Positions 45,789 through 54,091 of a stretch of DNA of 64,000 bases are shown in pieces. Each line of letters begins with the position of its first letter. The stretch's first letter is position 1. The notes under the pieces were generated by a model. That model was not told the DNA's origin, ran no database searches, and saw nothing but the letters and a program-made list of their open reading frames with translations. Origin of the DNA: Nocardioides sp. YIM 152315 (GTDB taxonomy: Bacteria > Actinomycetota > Actinomycetes > Propionibacteriales > Nocardioidaceae); the NCBI RefSeq assembly GCF_029210375.1, contig NZ_JARGER010000038.1, positions 1 through 64,000 of the forward strand, given 5' to 3'. The position numbers and the translations under genes are program-made.

Positions 45789-47075
45789 ATGGCGATCACC
45801 GGACGCGTCCCGCTGCTGCTTCTGCTCGGAGTGGTGGCGGTGCTGCTGCGCCCGGAGGCGAGCACGGCGTGGCTGTGGGTCCTCGCCGTCGGGATCCTGG
45901 TCGGCGTCGACGTGCTGCTCGCGCCGGCGCCGACGTCGCTGTCGGTGGACCGCCGCCCGATCGGCTCGCTCCGGCTCGGCGACCCGGCCACCAGCGTGCT
46001 CGTCGCCACGAACGGCACCCGCCGGCGCCTCACCGGCGTCGCCCGGGACGCCTGGCAGCCGACCGCCGGCGCCCGCGACAACCGGCACCGCCTCGCGCTC
46101 GCGCCGGGCGACCGGGTGCTGCTCCGGACGCCCCTCCTCCCCCGACGACGCGGCGACCTGCGCGCCGTCGGCGTCACCGTGCGGCTGCGCGGCCCGCTCG
46201 GCCTCGCGTCGCGCCAGGGCACCCGCCGGGTCGACGGGACGGTCCGGGCGCTGCCGCCCTTCGAGGCCCGCAAGCACCTCCCGAGCCGACTCGCCCGACT
46301 GCGCGACCTCGACGGCCGCGCCGCGGTCCGCGTCCGAGGCCAGGGCACGGAGTTCGACTCGCTGCGCGAGTACGTCCGCGGCGACGACGTCCGCTCGATC
46401 GACTGGCGGGCGAGCGCCCGCAGCCGCAACGTCGTCGTACGCACGTGGCAGCCGGAGCGCGATCGGCGCGTGGTGCTGGTGCTCGACACGTCGCGTACGT
46501 CGGCCGGCCGGATCGGCGACGTGCCGCGTCTCGACTCGGCGATGGACGCCGCCCTGCTGCTCGCCTCGCTGGCGTCGCGGGCCGGTGACCGGGTCGACTT
46601 CGTCGCCGGCGACCGCCGCGTGCGCGGCCGCCTGCGCTTCGCGGGCGCCCGCGACATCGCGGCGCGGCTCCAGGAGGCGATGGCCGATCTCGAGCCCGTG
46701 ATCGCGGAGGCCGACTGGGACGGGCTGGCGGGGGCCGTCACCGGGTTCGGGCGACAGCGGGCGCTCGTCGTACTGCTGACGCCGCTGGAGCCGGCGGCCG
46801 TCGAGGAGGGGCTGCTGCCTGTCCTGCCGACGCTGACCCGCCGTCACCGGGTCGTGCTGGCGTCGGTGCGCGACCCCGAGCTCGAGCGGCTCGCGACCAC
46901 GCGGGACGGGCTGGACCAGGTCTACGACGCCGCGGCCGCGGAGCAGGTGATCGCACGCCGTCGGCACACGGCCGGGCTGCTGCGCGCGCTCGGCGTCGAC
47001 GTCCTCGACGCCGGCGACCTGCCGCCCGTGCTCGCCGACCACTACCTGTCGCTCAAGGCCCGCGGCCTCCTCTGA
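45789..47075 (+). CDS. DUF58 (VWA-like) protein
   Basis: A 428-residue protein with two N-terminal transmembrane helices, a beta-rich middle and the DUF58 signature LREYVRGDDVRSIDWRASAR (about 195-214). A VWA-like fold follows (VVLVLDTSRTSAGR, with a partial MIDAS DxSxT). It starts 13 bp after moxR and ends the operon, running into a large convergent palindrome. It likely partners with the MoxR ATPase at the membrane. Confidence 0.88.
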   Translation: MAITGRVPLLLLLGVVAVLLRPEASTAWLWVLAVGILVGVDVLLAPAPTSLSVDRRPIGSLRLGDPATSVLVATNGTRRRLTGVARDAWQPTAGARDNRHRLALAPGDRVLLRTPLLPRRRGDLRAVGVTVRLRGPLGLASRQGTRRVDGTVRALPPFEARKHLPSRLARLRDLDGRAAVRVRGQGTEFDSLREYVRGDDVRSIDWRASARSRNVVVRTWQPERDRRVVLVLDTSRTSAGRIGDVPRLDSAMDAALLLASLASRAGDRVDFVAGDRRVRGRLRFAGARDIAARLQEAMADLEPVIAEADWDGLAGAVTGFGRQRALVVLLTPLEPAAVEEGLLPVLPTLTRRHRVVLASVRDPELERLATTRDGLDQVYDAAAAEQVIARRRHTAGLLRALGVDVLDAGDLPPVLADHYLSLKARGLL

Positions 47076-47076
47076 C

Positions 47077-47182
47077 GTCGAATCGGGACTTTCTGCCAGT
47101 CGAATCGGGACTTCCGGCCACGGTCCTCCGGACTCAACTGGCCAGAACTCCCGACTCGAGCGGCAAAAAGTCCGGACTCAAC
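47077..47182. repeat. 106-bp nested inverted repeat between DUF58 and spoIIM genes
   Basis: Two related direct copies, 47077-47097 and 47099-47120 (both start GTCGAATCGGGACTT), are followed after an 18-bp spacer by two imperfect reverse complements, 47139-47160 and 47161-47182, in mirror order. The outer pair reads GAATCGGGACTTTCTGCC against the complement of GGCAAAAAGTCCGGACTC. The whole gap can fold as one long or two stacked hairpins and sits between convergent genes. Confidence 0.75.
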
Positions 47183-47184
47183 CG

Positions 47185-48180
47185 CTACACCTGCGTGGCG
47201 ACCCGGTCCTCGAGCAGCGCGGCGTCGAGGTCGCCGGTGTGGCCGCGCACGAACGCCTGCCGGCCGAGCACGAACACGTAGGCGAAGAAGACCGCCTCGG
47301 CGAGGATGCCGATGCCCACCCGCGCCCACGTCGGCAGCCCGGAGGGGGTCACGAACGCCTCGATGACGCCGCTGACCAGCAGCACCGCGACCAGGCCGAG
47401 GGCGACCGTCCCGGCGGTCCGGCCCTCCCGGGCGAGCGACTGCGTGCGGGTCAGCTCACCCGGCTCCACCCACGACCAGAAGAGCCGCAGGCCGACGCCA
47501 CCGGCGACGAAGACGGCCGTGAGCTCGAGCAGGCCGTGCGGCAGGATCAGGCCCCAGAAGTGGGCTCCGTGATCGTGGCGGATCATGATCGAGCCGATGA
47601 TCGCCAGGTTGGCGACGTTCTGGAACAGCAGCCACACCACCGGCAGGCCCAGCACGCCCAACGCGATGCAGAGCGCGGAGACCCAGGCGTTGTTGACCCA
47701 GACCTGGGCGGCGAAGTGACTCGCGGCGTACTCGCTGTAGTAGTCCTCGAAGTCGTGGCTGACCAGCTGCTCGACGTCCGCCTGCGACAGCAGGCCCTGC
47801 TCCACGTCGGGGTGGCCGAGCAGCCAGGCGATCATCACGCCGGTCGCGGCGACGTTCGCCACCAGCGTGCCGATCCACCACCAGCGCAGGCGGTAGAGGG
47901 CGGCGGGGAGGCGATCGACGAAGAACCGCCGCACCCCGCCCCACGTGGTCGTGCGCGCGCAGCTCGCGCGGTTGCGCGCCCGCGAGAGCAGCGAGGAGAG
48001 GTAGGCGACCAGCGTCGCGTCCGGCGCCGACGTGCGCACGACCGACAGGTGCGTCGCCACCCGCTGGTAGCGCTCGACGAGCTCGTCGGCCTCGGCCCCC
48101 GACAGCCGGCGACGTCGCGTGAGCTCCTCGAGCCGGCCCCACTCCGCGAGGTGCGCCGCGACGTACGCGTCGAGGTCCAT
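47185..48180 (-). CDS. SpoIIM-like (DUF95) membrane protein
   Basis: A 331-residue stage II sporulation protein M family member with about six transmembrane helices. It includes LPAALYRLRWWWIGTLVANV and the signature HGLLELTAVFVAGGVGLRLF. The name does not imply sporulation: in actinobacteria it accompanies MoxR/DUF58 and RDD proteins and probably belongs to the same membrane system. It is divergent from the RDD gene by 24 bp. Confidence 0.88.
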   Translation of the reverse strand: MDLDAYVAAHLAEWGRLEELTRRRRLSGAEADELVERYQRVATHLSVVRTSAPDATLVAYLSSLLSRARNRASCARTTTWGGVRRFFVDRLPAALYRLRWWWIGTLVANVAATGVMIAWLLGHPDVEQGLLSQADVEQLVSHDFEDYYSEYAASHFAAQVWVNNAWVSALCIALGVLGLPVVWLLFQNVANLAIIGSIMIRHDHGAHFWGLILPHGLLELTAVFVAGGVGLRLFWSWVEPGELTRTQSLAREGRTAGTVALGLVAVLLVSGVIEAFVTPSGLPTWARVGIGILAEAVFFAYVFVLGRQAFVRGHTGDLDAALLEDRVATQV

Positions 48181-48190
48181 GCGAGCACCC

Positions 48191-48196
48191 TAGACT
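48191..48196 (+). promoter_or_regulatory. -10 box of the RDD-AraC transcript
   Basis: TAGACT, a consensus-like actinobacterial -10 hexamer, ends 8 nt before the ATG at 48205, giving a leaderless or nearly leaderless mRNA. Confidence 0.55.
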
Positions 48197-48204
48197 TTCC
48201 AGCG

Positions 48205-49011
48205 ATGCCGGCCCCGGAGTTCGCGACGCTCACGACCGACGACCTCGTCACCGGCGAGGCGGTCGCCCTCGACCTGCCGCCGGCCAGCCTCGGCGCCCGG
48301 ATCACCTCGGGCCTCATCGACGTCGTGGCCACCTCCGCGCTGCTCGTGGCGCTGGTCCTCGGCCTCACGATCGCGGCGCTGCAGGCCGACGAGGCGCTGG
48401 CTGCGGTGGCGATGCTCGCCGCGATCATCGTGTCGGTGGTCGTCTTCCCGACCGCCATCGAGACCCTGACTCGTGGCAGGTCCCTCGGCAAGCTCGCGAT
48501 GGGGCTGCGCGCCGTGCGCGACGACGCCGGACCGATCTCCTTCCACCACGCGTTCGTCCGCGCGCTGGTCGGAGTCGTCGAGATCTACGCGTTCCTCGGC
48601 AGCCCCGCCTTCTTCTGCGCGTTGCTCAGCCCGCGCGGCAAGCGGCTCGGCGACTACGCCGCCGGCACGTACGTCGTGCGCGACCGGGTCCGGCTGACCC
48701 TCGCCCCTCCCGTCCCGATGCCGCCGGCGCTGGCCGCGTGGGCCGCCGGCGCCGACATGACGGCACTGCCGACCGGCCTGGCGATGGCGGTGCGGCAGTA
48801 CCTCGGACGCTCCCACCAGATCGAGCCGCACGCGCGCGCCGACCTCGGCGAGCGGCTCGCGACCGCGGTGGGGCGGCACGTCTCGCCACCCCCGCCGTCC
48901 GGCACGCCTCCCGAGGCCTATCTCGCCGCCGTCGTCGCCGAGCGCCGCGACCGCGACGCCCGCCGGCTGGCCCGCGAGGCCGACCTGCGGCGCCGCCTGG
49001 CGAGCCGATGA
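48205..49011 (+). CDS. RDD family membrane protein
   Basis: A 268-residue protein with an N-terminal RDD domain (LGARITSGLIDVVATSALLV, later LTRGRSLGKLAMGLRAVRDD and SPRGKRLGDYAAGTYVVRD) of three or four helices, plus a long polar C-terminal half. RDD proteins are putative transporters or assembly factors and are common partners of SpoIIM and MoxR genes. It overlaps the downstream AraC gene by ATGA, an unexpected coupling. Confidence 0.86.
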   Translation: MPAPEFATLTTDDLVTGEAVALDLPPASLGARITSGLIDVVATSALLVALVLGLTIAALQADEALAAVAMLAAIIVSVVVFPTAIETLTRGRSLGKLAMGLRAVRDDAGPISFHHAFVRALVGVVEIYAFLGSPAFFCALLSPRGKRLGDYAAGTYVVRDRVRLTLAPPVPMPPALAAWAAGADMTALPTGLAMAVRQYLGRSHQIEPHARADLGERLATAVGRHVSPPPPSGTPPEAYLAAVVAERRDRDARRLAREADLRRRLASR

Positions 49012-49463
49012 CCCTGCGCGCACCCGGCGACGTGCTGGTCCACCTGCGCCGCGTCCGCGACCACGTCGACCGCCACTACACCGAGCCGCTCGACCTCGAG
49101 ACGCTCGCGGGCATCGCCGGTCTGAGCAAGTTCCACTTCCAGCGGCTGTTCAAGGCGACCTACGGTCGCACGCCCGCGACGTACCTGACCGAGCGCCGCG
49201 TCGAGCGCGCCCAGGACCTGCTGCGCGCCACCAACCTCACGGTCACCGAGGTCTGCCACGCGGTCGGCTTCTCCAGCCTCGGGTCGTTCAGCAGCCGCTT
49301 CCGCGAGCTGGTCGGCGAGACGCCGAGCGACTTCCAGAGGCGGTACGCCGCCGGCGGCGCGCCACGCATCCCGGGGTGCTACATCTTCCAGTGGGGGCTG
49401 GCCGAACGCTCTGCGTCCGAACGCGCAAGCCAGGAGAAGCGGGGCGGCACCGGGGGCTCCTAG
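49008..49463 (+). CDS. AraC family transcriptional regulator
   Basis: A 151-residue regulator consisting almost only of the AraC double HTH (about 8-105): LETLAGIAGLSKFHFQRLFK, then TVTEVCHAVGFSSLGSFSSR. It has no separate ligand-binding domain. AraC-VOC pairs like this and the next gene are frequent in actinobacteria and often respond to small-molecule stress (established pattern, function inferred). The start overlaps the RDD stop. Confidence 0.9.
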   Translation: MTLRAPGDVLVHLRRVRDHVDRHYTEPLDLETLAGIAGLSKFHFQRLFKATYGRTPATYLTERRVERAQDLLRATNLTVTEVCHAVGFSSLGSFSSRFRELVGETPSDFQRRYAAGGAPRIPGCYIFQWGLAERSASERASQEKRGGTGGS

Positions 49464-49466
49464 CGT
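49461..49466 (+). promoter_or_regulatory. Leaderless -10 box of the VOC gene
   Basis: TAGCGT overlaps the AraC stop codon (TAG 49461-49463) and stands 6 nt before the VOC ATG at 49473, so the VOC gene may be expressed independently. Confidence 0.5.
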
Positions 49467-49472
49467 GGACGC

Positions 49473-49901
49473 ATGATCACCCACATCTCCATCGCCTCGG
49501 TCTTCGTCGACGACGTCGACGTCTCCCGCGACTTCTACGTCGACGTCCTCGGGTTCGAGCTCAAGGACGACATCACCCTGGGCGGGGGCTACCGCTGGTG
49601 CACCGTCAACCACCCCAGCCAGCCAGAGCTCGCCGTCCACCTCACGACGCCCGGCCCACCCTTCTCCGACGAGTTCGTCGCCGCGATGCAGCGTGAGCGC
49701 GCCAGCGGCGGCCTCAACGGGCTCGGGATGAGCGTCGACGACTGCCAGAAGACCTACGAGGAGCTGAGCGCCAGGGGCGTGGAGTTCCTCCAGAAGCCCG
49801 AGGAGCGCCCGTACGGCGTCGAGGCGCTGTGTCGCGACAACTCCGGGAACTGGATCGTGCTCGTCGAGCCGCGGGAGTTCACCGCGCAGGACTTCGCCTG
49901 A
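49473..49901 (+). CDS. VOC superfamily (glyoxalase/bleomycin-resistance-like) protein
   Basis: A 142-residue vicinal-oxygen-chelate fold protein made of two beta-alpha-beta-beta-beta modules. The first contains ISIASVFVDDVDVSRDFYVD and the second ends DNSGNWIVLVEPREF, with a candidate metal-binding Glu in VLVEP. Substrate is unknown; it pairs with the upstream AraC regulator. Confidence 0.88.
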   Translation: MITHISIASVFVDDVDVSRDFYVDVLGFELKDDITLGGGYRWCTVNHPSQPELAVHLTTPGPPFSDEFVAAMQRERASGGLNGLGMSVDDCQKTYEELSARGVEFLQKPEERPYGVEALCRDNSGNWIVLVEPREFTAQDFA

Positions 49902-49905
49902 GCCT

Positions 49906-49943
49906 CCGCCTCGCCCCGGCCCTGACGGACCGGGGCAAGGCGG
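49906..49943. terminator. Bidirectional terminator between VOC and protease genes
   Basis: CCGCCT-c-GCCCCGG (49906-49919) pairs with CCGGGGC-a-AGGCGG (49930-49943), a 13-bp stem with one mismatch, between the convergent stops at 49901 and 49954. Confidence 0.75.
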
Positions 49944-49953
49944 ATCCGGCGAG

Positions 49954-51150
49954 TCAGAACCCGGTGTTCAGCAGCAGGTTCGGCGACCCGTTCGTGCCGG
50001 AGAGGACGCCCGGGGTGGCCGCGGCGAGGAGGACGTCGGTGACCGCGGCGGGCGACGCGCCGGGGTGCGCCTCGAGGTAGAGCGCGGCGGCGCCGGCCAC
50101 GTGCGGCGTGGCCATCGAGGTGCCCGAGATGGTGTTGGTCGCCGTGCTGCTGCCGATCCAGTCGGACGTGATGTCCTCCCCGGGTGCGTAGAGGTCGACG
50201 CAGTCGCCGTAGTTGGAGAAGTACGCCGCCGCGTCCGAGCTGTTCGACGCCGCCACCGTGATGGCGGAGGCCGCGCGGCTGGGCGAGCCCAGGCAGGCAT
50301 CGGAGGTCTCGTTGCCGGCCGCCACCGCGACGGTCACGCCCGCGCCGGTCATCGCGTCGATCGCGGAGTCGATGGCGGAGTCGGCGCCGCCGCCGAGGCT
50401 CATGTTCGCGACGGCGGGCCCGCCCCGGGCCGCCACCCAGTCCATGCCGTCGACGACGCCGGCCGTGGTCCCGCTGCCGTTGCAGTCGAGCACCCGCACC
50501 GCCACGAGCGTCACGTCCTTGGCGACGCCGTACGTCGTGCCGCCGACGGTGCCCGCGACGTGCGACCCGTGTCCGTTGCAGTCCTCGGTCCCGTTGCCGT
50601 CCCCGACGGCGTCGTACCCGCCCGCGAGGCGGTCGGCGTAGTCGCGGTGCGAGGAGTTGATGCCGGTGTCGATGATGTACGCCGTGACGCCGGCACCGGT
50701 CGCGTCGTAGGTGTAGCTGCCGTCGAGTGGCAGCTCGGCCTGGTCGATGCGGTCCAGCCCCCAGGTGGCGTCGGTCTGGGTGTCTTCGATCGACAGCACG
50801 CCGTTCTCCTGGACGAAGGCGACGTCCGGGTCCGAGCGGACGGCCGCGAGCTCGGCGGAGTCGAGCGTCGCGGAGAACGCTCCCACGTGGCGGTAGCTGT
50901 CGGTGACGGCGCCGCCCTCCGCGCGGACGTCCTGCCGGGTCGACCTCAGGTCGGTGGTCGAGGCTCCCGGGTCCAGCACGACGACGTACTGGCCGGGCAC
51001 GGCGTCGGCGGCCCGGACCAGGGGCGCGCGTTGGCCGTCCCGCCCGGGCGCGGCGTCTGCGGGGGCACTCGCCGCCAGGGCGCCGAGCGAGCCGACGACC
51101 ATGGTGGCCACGGCGGGGAGTGCTGCCTTCTTCGAGAGGTCGAGCAACAT
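49954..51150 (-). CDS. Secreted subtilisin-like serine protease (S8, proteinase K/aqualysin type)
   Basis: A 398-residue secreted protease. The signal peptide spans residues 1-34, ending around ADAAPG. An inhibitor I9 propeptide (about 50-120, [12 protein letters not shown]) is followed by the catalytic domain. The triad is Asp161 (YIIDTGIN), His194 ([10 protein letters not shown]) and Ser345 ([13 protein letters not shown]), with oxyanion Asn280. Cysteines 191, 223, 286 and 317 can form two disulfides, as in proteinase K relatives. The mature enzyme has no C-terminal extension. ATG at 51150 follows GGAAGG. A DasR-type dre site lies 113 bp upstream, so expression may follow N-acetylglucosamine supply. 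Confidence 0.93.
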   Translation of the reverse strand: MLLDLSKKAALPAVATMVVGSLGALAASAPADAAPGRDGQRAPLVRAADAVPGQYVVVLDPGASTTDLRSTRQDVRAEGGAVTDSYRHVGAFSATLDSAELAAVRSDPDVAFVQENGVLSIEDTQTDATWGLDRIDQAELPLDGSYTYDATGAGVTAYIIDTGINSSHRDYADRLAGGYDAVGDGNGTEDCNGHGSHVAGTVGGTTYGVAKDVTLVAVRVLDCNGSGTTAGVVDGMDWVAARGGPAVANMSLGGGADSAIDSAIDAMTGAGVTVAVAAGNETSDACLGSPSRAASAITVAASNSSDAAAYFSNYGDCVDLYAPGEDITSDWIGSSTATNTISGTSMATPHVAGAAALYLEAHPGASPAAVTDVLLAAATPGVLSGTNGSPNLLLNTGF

Positions 51151-51262
51151 CGGGAACCTTCCGTCCTGGCCGGAACCGCCCGGCCGTGCGGCGCCGCCGG
51201 CGCCGGGCCGGAGACGGGCGGCACGCGGATCGGCCGCCGCTCCCGACCCTGCCGACGCGACC

Positions 51263-51274
51263 TGGTCTAGACCA
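51263..51274. promoter_or_regulatory. DasR-type dre site
   Basis: TGGTCTAGACCA is a perfect 12-bp palindrome and equals the core of the Streptomyces DasR responsive element (ACTGGTCTAGACCACT). Flanks here are CC and AG. It lies 113 bp upstream of the protease and 342 bp upstream of cebE. Confidence 0.6.
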
Positions 51275-51455
51275 AGGGGGATAACCCTTGATGTGGTCGA
51301 ATCACCCCGGATCGCCGCAAGATCTCCTGGGATCCGGCCCCGACGCGGGACAGCGACCGCGCGCGCCGGGTGGTGCAGACCGCGCGTCATCAACCCGGAT
51401 CAAATGCTGGAGATCCTGCGGCGCACCCGCTGGTCGCGGCGCTATCATCCGGCGG

Positions 51456-51469
51456 TGGGAGCGTTCCCA
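51456..51469. promoter_or_regulatory. CebR operator upstream of cebEFG
   Basis: TGGGAGCGTTCCCA matches the Streptomyces CebR box (TGGGAGCGCTCCCA) at 13 of 14 positions and is identical to the copy at 56452-56465. Confidence 0.85.
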
Positions 51470-51475
51470 TTGAAA

Positions 51476-51491
51476 TGTGACCCGCGTTACA
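51476..51491. promoter_or_regulatory. CRP/GlxR-like binding site upstream of cebE
   Basis: TGTGA-CCCGCG-TTACA matches the CRP-type pattern TGTGA-N6-TCACA at 9 of 10 arm positions. Its centre is about 62 bp upstream of the start predicted from TTGACG/TTGCAT, the classic class I activation distance. Confidence 0.5.
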
Positions 51492-51525
51492 GAATCGTGA
51501 CCGGGGTCCCTTGACGGACGCGCGC

Positions 51526-51537
51526 GTAAACGTTTGC
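51526..51537. promoter_or_regulatory. LacI-type dyad over the cebE promoter
   Basis: GTAAACGTTTGC contains the perfect AAACGTTT core common to LacI/GalR operators and overlaps the predicted -10 element (TTGCAT). It differs from the CebR box, so a second LacI-type regulator could act here. Confidence 0.4.
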
Positions 51538-51615
51538 ATCGTTCCTCGACGGAGCGGGTTTCAAAGGCGCGCGGACCTAAGCGGACCTGCTGACAACCCA
51601 GAGAGGAATCCACGA

Positions 51616-52992
51616 ATGCGATCACGCAACACGCGCAGGGGGATGGCAGCTGCCGCCGCCCTCGTGACTGCGGGACTCGTTCTCGCCGGCTGTGGCGGCG
51701 ACGACGACGAAGGCGGCAGCGCCGGAGGCACGTCCCCGGGTGAGGGCAAGGCCGAGTGCGCCGACCTGACGGAGTTCGGTGACCTCACCGGCGAAGAGGT
51801 CAGCATCTACACCTCCATCGTCGCGCCCGAGGACCAGCCCTACATCGACTCGTTCAAGCTCTTCGAGGAGTGCACCGGCGCGAAGGTCGCGTACGAAGGC
51901 TCCAAGGAGTTCGAGGCCCAGCTGGTCGTGCGCGTCAAGAGCGGCAACCCGCCGGACATCGCGTTCGTCCCGCAGCCGGGCCTGCTCAAGACCCTGGTGG
52001 AGGACACCGGCAAGGTCGTAGAGGCGCCGCAGTCGGTGTCCGACAACGTCGACGAGTACTACGGCGAGGACTGGAAGGCGTACGGCACCGTCGACGGCAA
52101 GTTCTACGCGCCGCCGCTCACCGCCAACGTGAAGTCCTTCGTCTGGTACTCCCCGAAGATGTTCCAGGAGAACGGCTGGGACATCCCGACCACCTGGGAC
52201 GACATGCTCGCGCTCTCCGACGACATCGCGGCGAGCGGCATCAAGCCGTGGTGCGCGGGCATCGGCTCGGGCGAGGCCACGGGCTGGCCGGCGACCGACT
52301 GGCTCGAGGACGTGCTGCTGCGCTCCGCCGGCCCGGACGTCTACGACCAGTGGGTCAACCACGAGATCCCGTTCAACGACCCCGCCGTGGTCGAGGCGCT
52401 CGACACCGTCGGCGGCATCCTCAAGAACGCCGACTACGTCAACGGCGGCTTCGGTGACCCGAAGTCGATCGCGAGCACCGAGTTCACCGACGGTGGTCTG
52501 CCGATCGTCGACGGCAAGTGCGCGCTGCACCGGCAGGCGAGCTTCTACGCCGCCAACTGGCCGGAGGGCACGAAGGTCGGCGAGGACGGCGACGTGTTCG
52601 CGTTCTACCTCCCGCCGATCAGCGAGGACTTCGGCAGCCCGGTCCTCGGTGGCGGTGAGTTCGTCACCGCGTTCTCCGACGACACCGCCGTCCAGGCGCT
52701 GATGACCTACATCTCCGGTCCGGAGTGGGTCAACGAGAAGGGCAAGGCCACTACCAACGGTGGCTTCGTCAGCGCGAACAAGAACCTGGACATCGCCAAC
52801 GTGGCCAGCCCGATCGACAAGACGTCGGTCGAGATCCTCCAGAACCCCGACGCGGTCTTCCGCTTCGACGGCTCCGACCTGATGCCGGGTGCCGTGGGCG
52901 CTGGGTCGTTCTGGAAGGAGATGACCGCCTGGATCGGCGAGGACCAGAGCACGCAGGACACCCTCGACAACATCGAGAGTTCCTGGCCGTGA
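51616..52992 (+). CDS. cebE: Cellobiose/cello-oligosaccharide-binding lipoprotein CebE-like
   Basis: A 458-residue extracellular sugar-binding protein. The signal peptide ends in lipobox LAGC (about residue 25), followed by an Asp/Gly-rich linker. The mature domain includes VKSGNPPDIAFVPQPGLLKT and TTWDDMLALSDDIAASGIKP, shared with CUT1 binding proteins for alpha- or beta-glucosides. Cellobiose is preferred over alpha-glucosides because the operon carries CebR operators and a GH1 beta-glucosidase. A strong hairpin follows its stop. Confidence 0.82.
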   Translation: MRSRNTRRGMAAAAALVTAGLVLAGCGGDDDEGGSAGGTSPGEGKAECADLTEFGDLTGEEVSIYTSIVAPEDQPYIDSFKLFEECTGAKVAYEGSKEFEAQLVVRVKSGNPPDIAFVPQPGLLKTLVEDTGKVVEAPQSVSDNVDEYYGEDWKAYGTVDGKFYAPPLTANVKSFVWYSPKMFQENGWDIPTTWDDMLALSDDIAASGIKPWCAGIGSGEATGWPATDWLEDVLLRSAGPDVYDQWVNHEIPFNDPAVVEALDTVGGILKNADYVNGGFGDPKSIASTEFTDGGLPIVDGKCALHRQASFYAANWPEGTKVGEDGDVFAFYLPPISEDFGSPVLGGGEFVTAFSDDTAVQALMTYISGPEWVNEKGKATTNGGFVSANKNLDIANVASPIDKTSVEILQNPDAVFRFDGSDLMPGAVGAGSFWKEMTAWIGEDQSTQDTLDNIESSWP

Positions 52993-52998
52993 TCAACC

Positions 52999-53032
52999 GC
53001 CCGCCGGCCGGTCGTCCGACCGGCCGGCGGGC
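52999..53032 (+). terminator. Intercistronic hairpin after cebE
   Basis: GCCCGCCGGCCGGTCG (52999-53014) and CGACCGGCCGGCGGGC (53017-53032) form a perfect stem around TC. It is followed by CCTTGTCT. It probably attenuates transcription into cebF or protects cebE mRNA. Confidence 0.75.
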
Positions 53033-53057
53033 CCTTGTCTGAACGGGAGTGCCTGGC

Positions 53058-54020
53058 ATGTCCACTGGCGAGAAGTTCACCCAGATGCTCATCGCGATCG
53101 CGCTGTTCTTCGGCGTGGTCGCCGCGATCCTGCTGCTGACGCAACGCCTGCGCTCCCGACGAGGCGAGCTCGTGCAGTCCGCCGCCTTCGTGCTGCCGGC
53201 GGTCCTCCTGATCGGCGTCGGCCTGCTCTACCCCGCGATCGAGACGATCCGGCAGTCGTTCCAGAACGCCGCCGGCAACGAGTCGGTCGGGTTCGAGAAC
53301 TACAAGACGATCTTCACCGACTCCAACCAGATCCGGGTGCTGCTGAACACCGCCGCCTGGGTCATCGTCGTGCCGATCGCGTCGACCGCGATCGGCCTCG
53401 TGTACGCCGTGCTGGTCGACCGCGCCAAGTTCGAGAAGTTCGCCAAGGCACTGATCTTCCTGCCGATGGCGATCTCCCTGGTGGGCGCGTCGATCATCTG
53501 GAAGTTCGTCTACGACTACCGCGAGACCGACGCGAACCAGATCGGTGTCGCCAACGAGGTCTTGAAGGTCCTCGGCTTCGACACCTACCGGTTCCTCTTC
53601 AACGAGCCGTGGAACACCGTCTTCCTGATCGTCATCATGATCTGGGTGCAGGCCGGCTTCGCGATGACGCTGCTGTCGGCCTCGATCAAGGCGATCCCCG
53701 ACGACATCGTCGAGGCGGCCCGCCTCGACGGCGTGGGCGGCTTCAAGATGTTCCGCTTCATCACGGTGCCGAGCATCCGGCCGTCGCTCATCGTCGTGCT
53801 GACCACGATCAGCATCACGACCCTGAAGGCCTTCGACATCGTGCGCACCACGACCGGCGGCAACTTCGACACCAGCGTGCTCGCCTACGAGTTCTACGTG
53901 CAGAGCTTCCGTTCCTTCGACCAGGGACTCGGCGCCGCACTCGCCGTGCTGATCTTCGTCCTCGTGATGCCGATCGTCATCTACAACGTCCGTCAGATGC
54001 GCAAGCTGGAGGCACGATGA
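53058..54020 (+). CDS. cebF: Cello-oligosaccharide ABC permease CebF-like
   Basis: A 320-residue CUT1 permease with an extra N-terminal helix (about 8-26) before the six core helices. The EAA loop reads EAARLDGVGGFKMFRFITVP. ATG at 53058 is preferred over GTG at 53049 because GGGAG is correctly spaced. Its stop overlaps the ATG of a 24-codon coupling ORF. Confidence 0.86.
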   Translation: MSTGEKFTQMLIAIALFFGVVAAILLLTQRLRSRRGELVQSAAFVLPAVLLIGVGLLYPAIETIRQSFQNAAGNESVGFENYKTIFTDSNQIRVLLNTAAWVIVVPIASTAIGLVYAVLVDRAKFEKFAKALIFLPMAISLVGASIIWKFVYDYRETDANQIGVANEVLKVLGFDTYRFLFNEPWNTVFLIVIMIWVQAGFAMTLLSASIKAIPDDIVEAARLDGVGGFKMFRFITVPSIRPSLIVVLTTISITTLKAFDIVRTTTGGNFDTSVLAYEFYVQSFRSFDQGLGAALAVLIFVLVMPIVIYNVRQMRKLEAR

Positions 54021-54091
54021 GACACCCCACGAAGTCGCTCCCTCCACTCGCTGCGCTCGCTCCGGTCACGACTCCGAGGGGACCCCGATGA
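54017..54091 (+). CDS. 24-codon coupling ORF between cebF and cebG
   Basis: An ORF encoding MRHPTKSLPPLAALAPVTTP-RGPR. Its ATG overlaps the cebF stop (ATGA 54017-54020), and its stop overlaps the cebG start (ATGA 54088-54091). The DNA inside (TCGCTCCCTCCACTCGCTGC and onward) looks like a REP-type intergenic repeat. The simplest reading is that a repeat inserted at the original cebF-cebG overlap while keeping both coupling junctions. Whether the peptide has a function is unknown. Confidence 0.4.
   Translation: MRHPTKSLPPLAALAPVTTPRGPR

Larger units (their letters stand above)
51151..51615. promoter_or_regulatory. Divergent protease/cebE regulatory region
   Basis: This 465-bp gap contains no gene. 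It holds, left to right, a dre-type palindrome (51263-51274), a TATCAT -10-like box (51443-51448), a CebR operator (51456-51469), a CRP-like site (51476-51491), a TTGACG -35 box (51511-51516) and an AAACGTTT LacI-type dyad overlapping the matching -10 position (TTGCAT 51534-51539). The ribosome binding site GAGAGGA precedes the cebE ATG. Confidence 0.6.
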
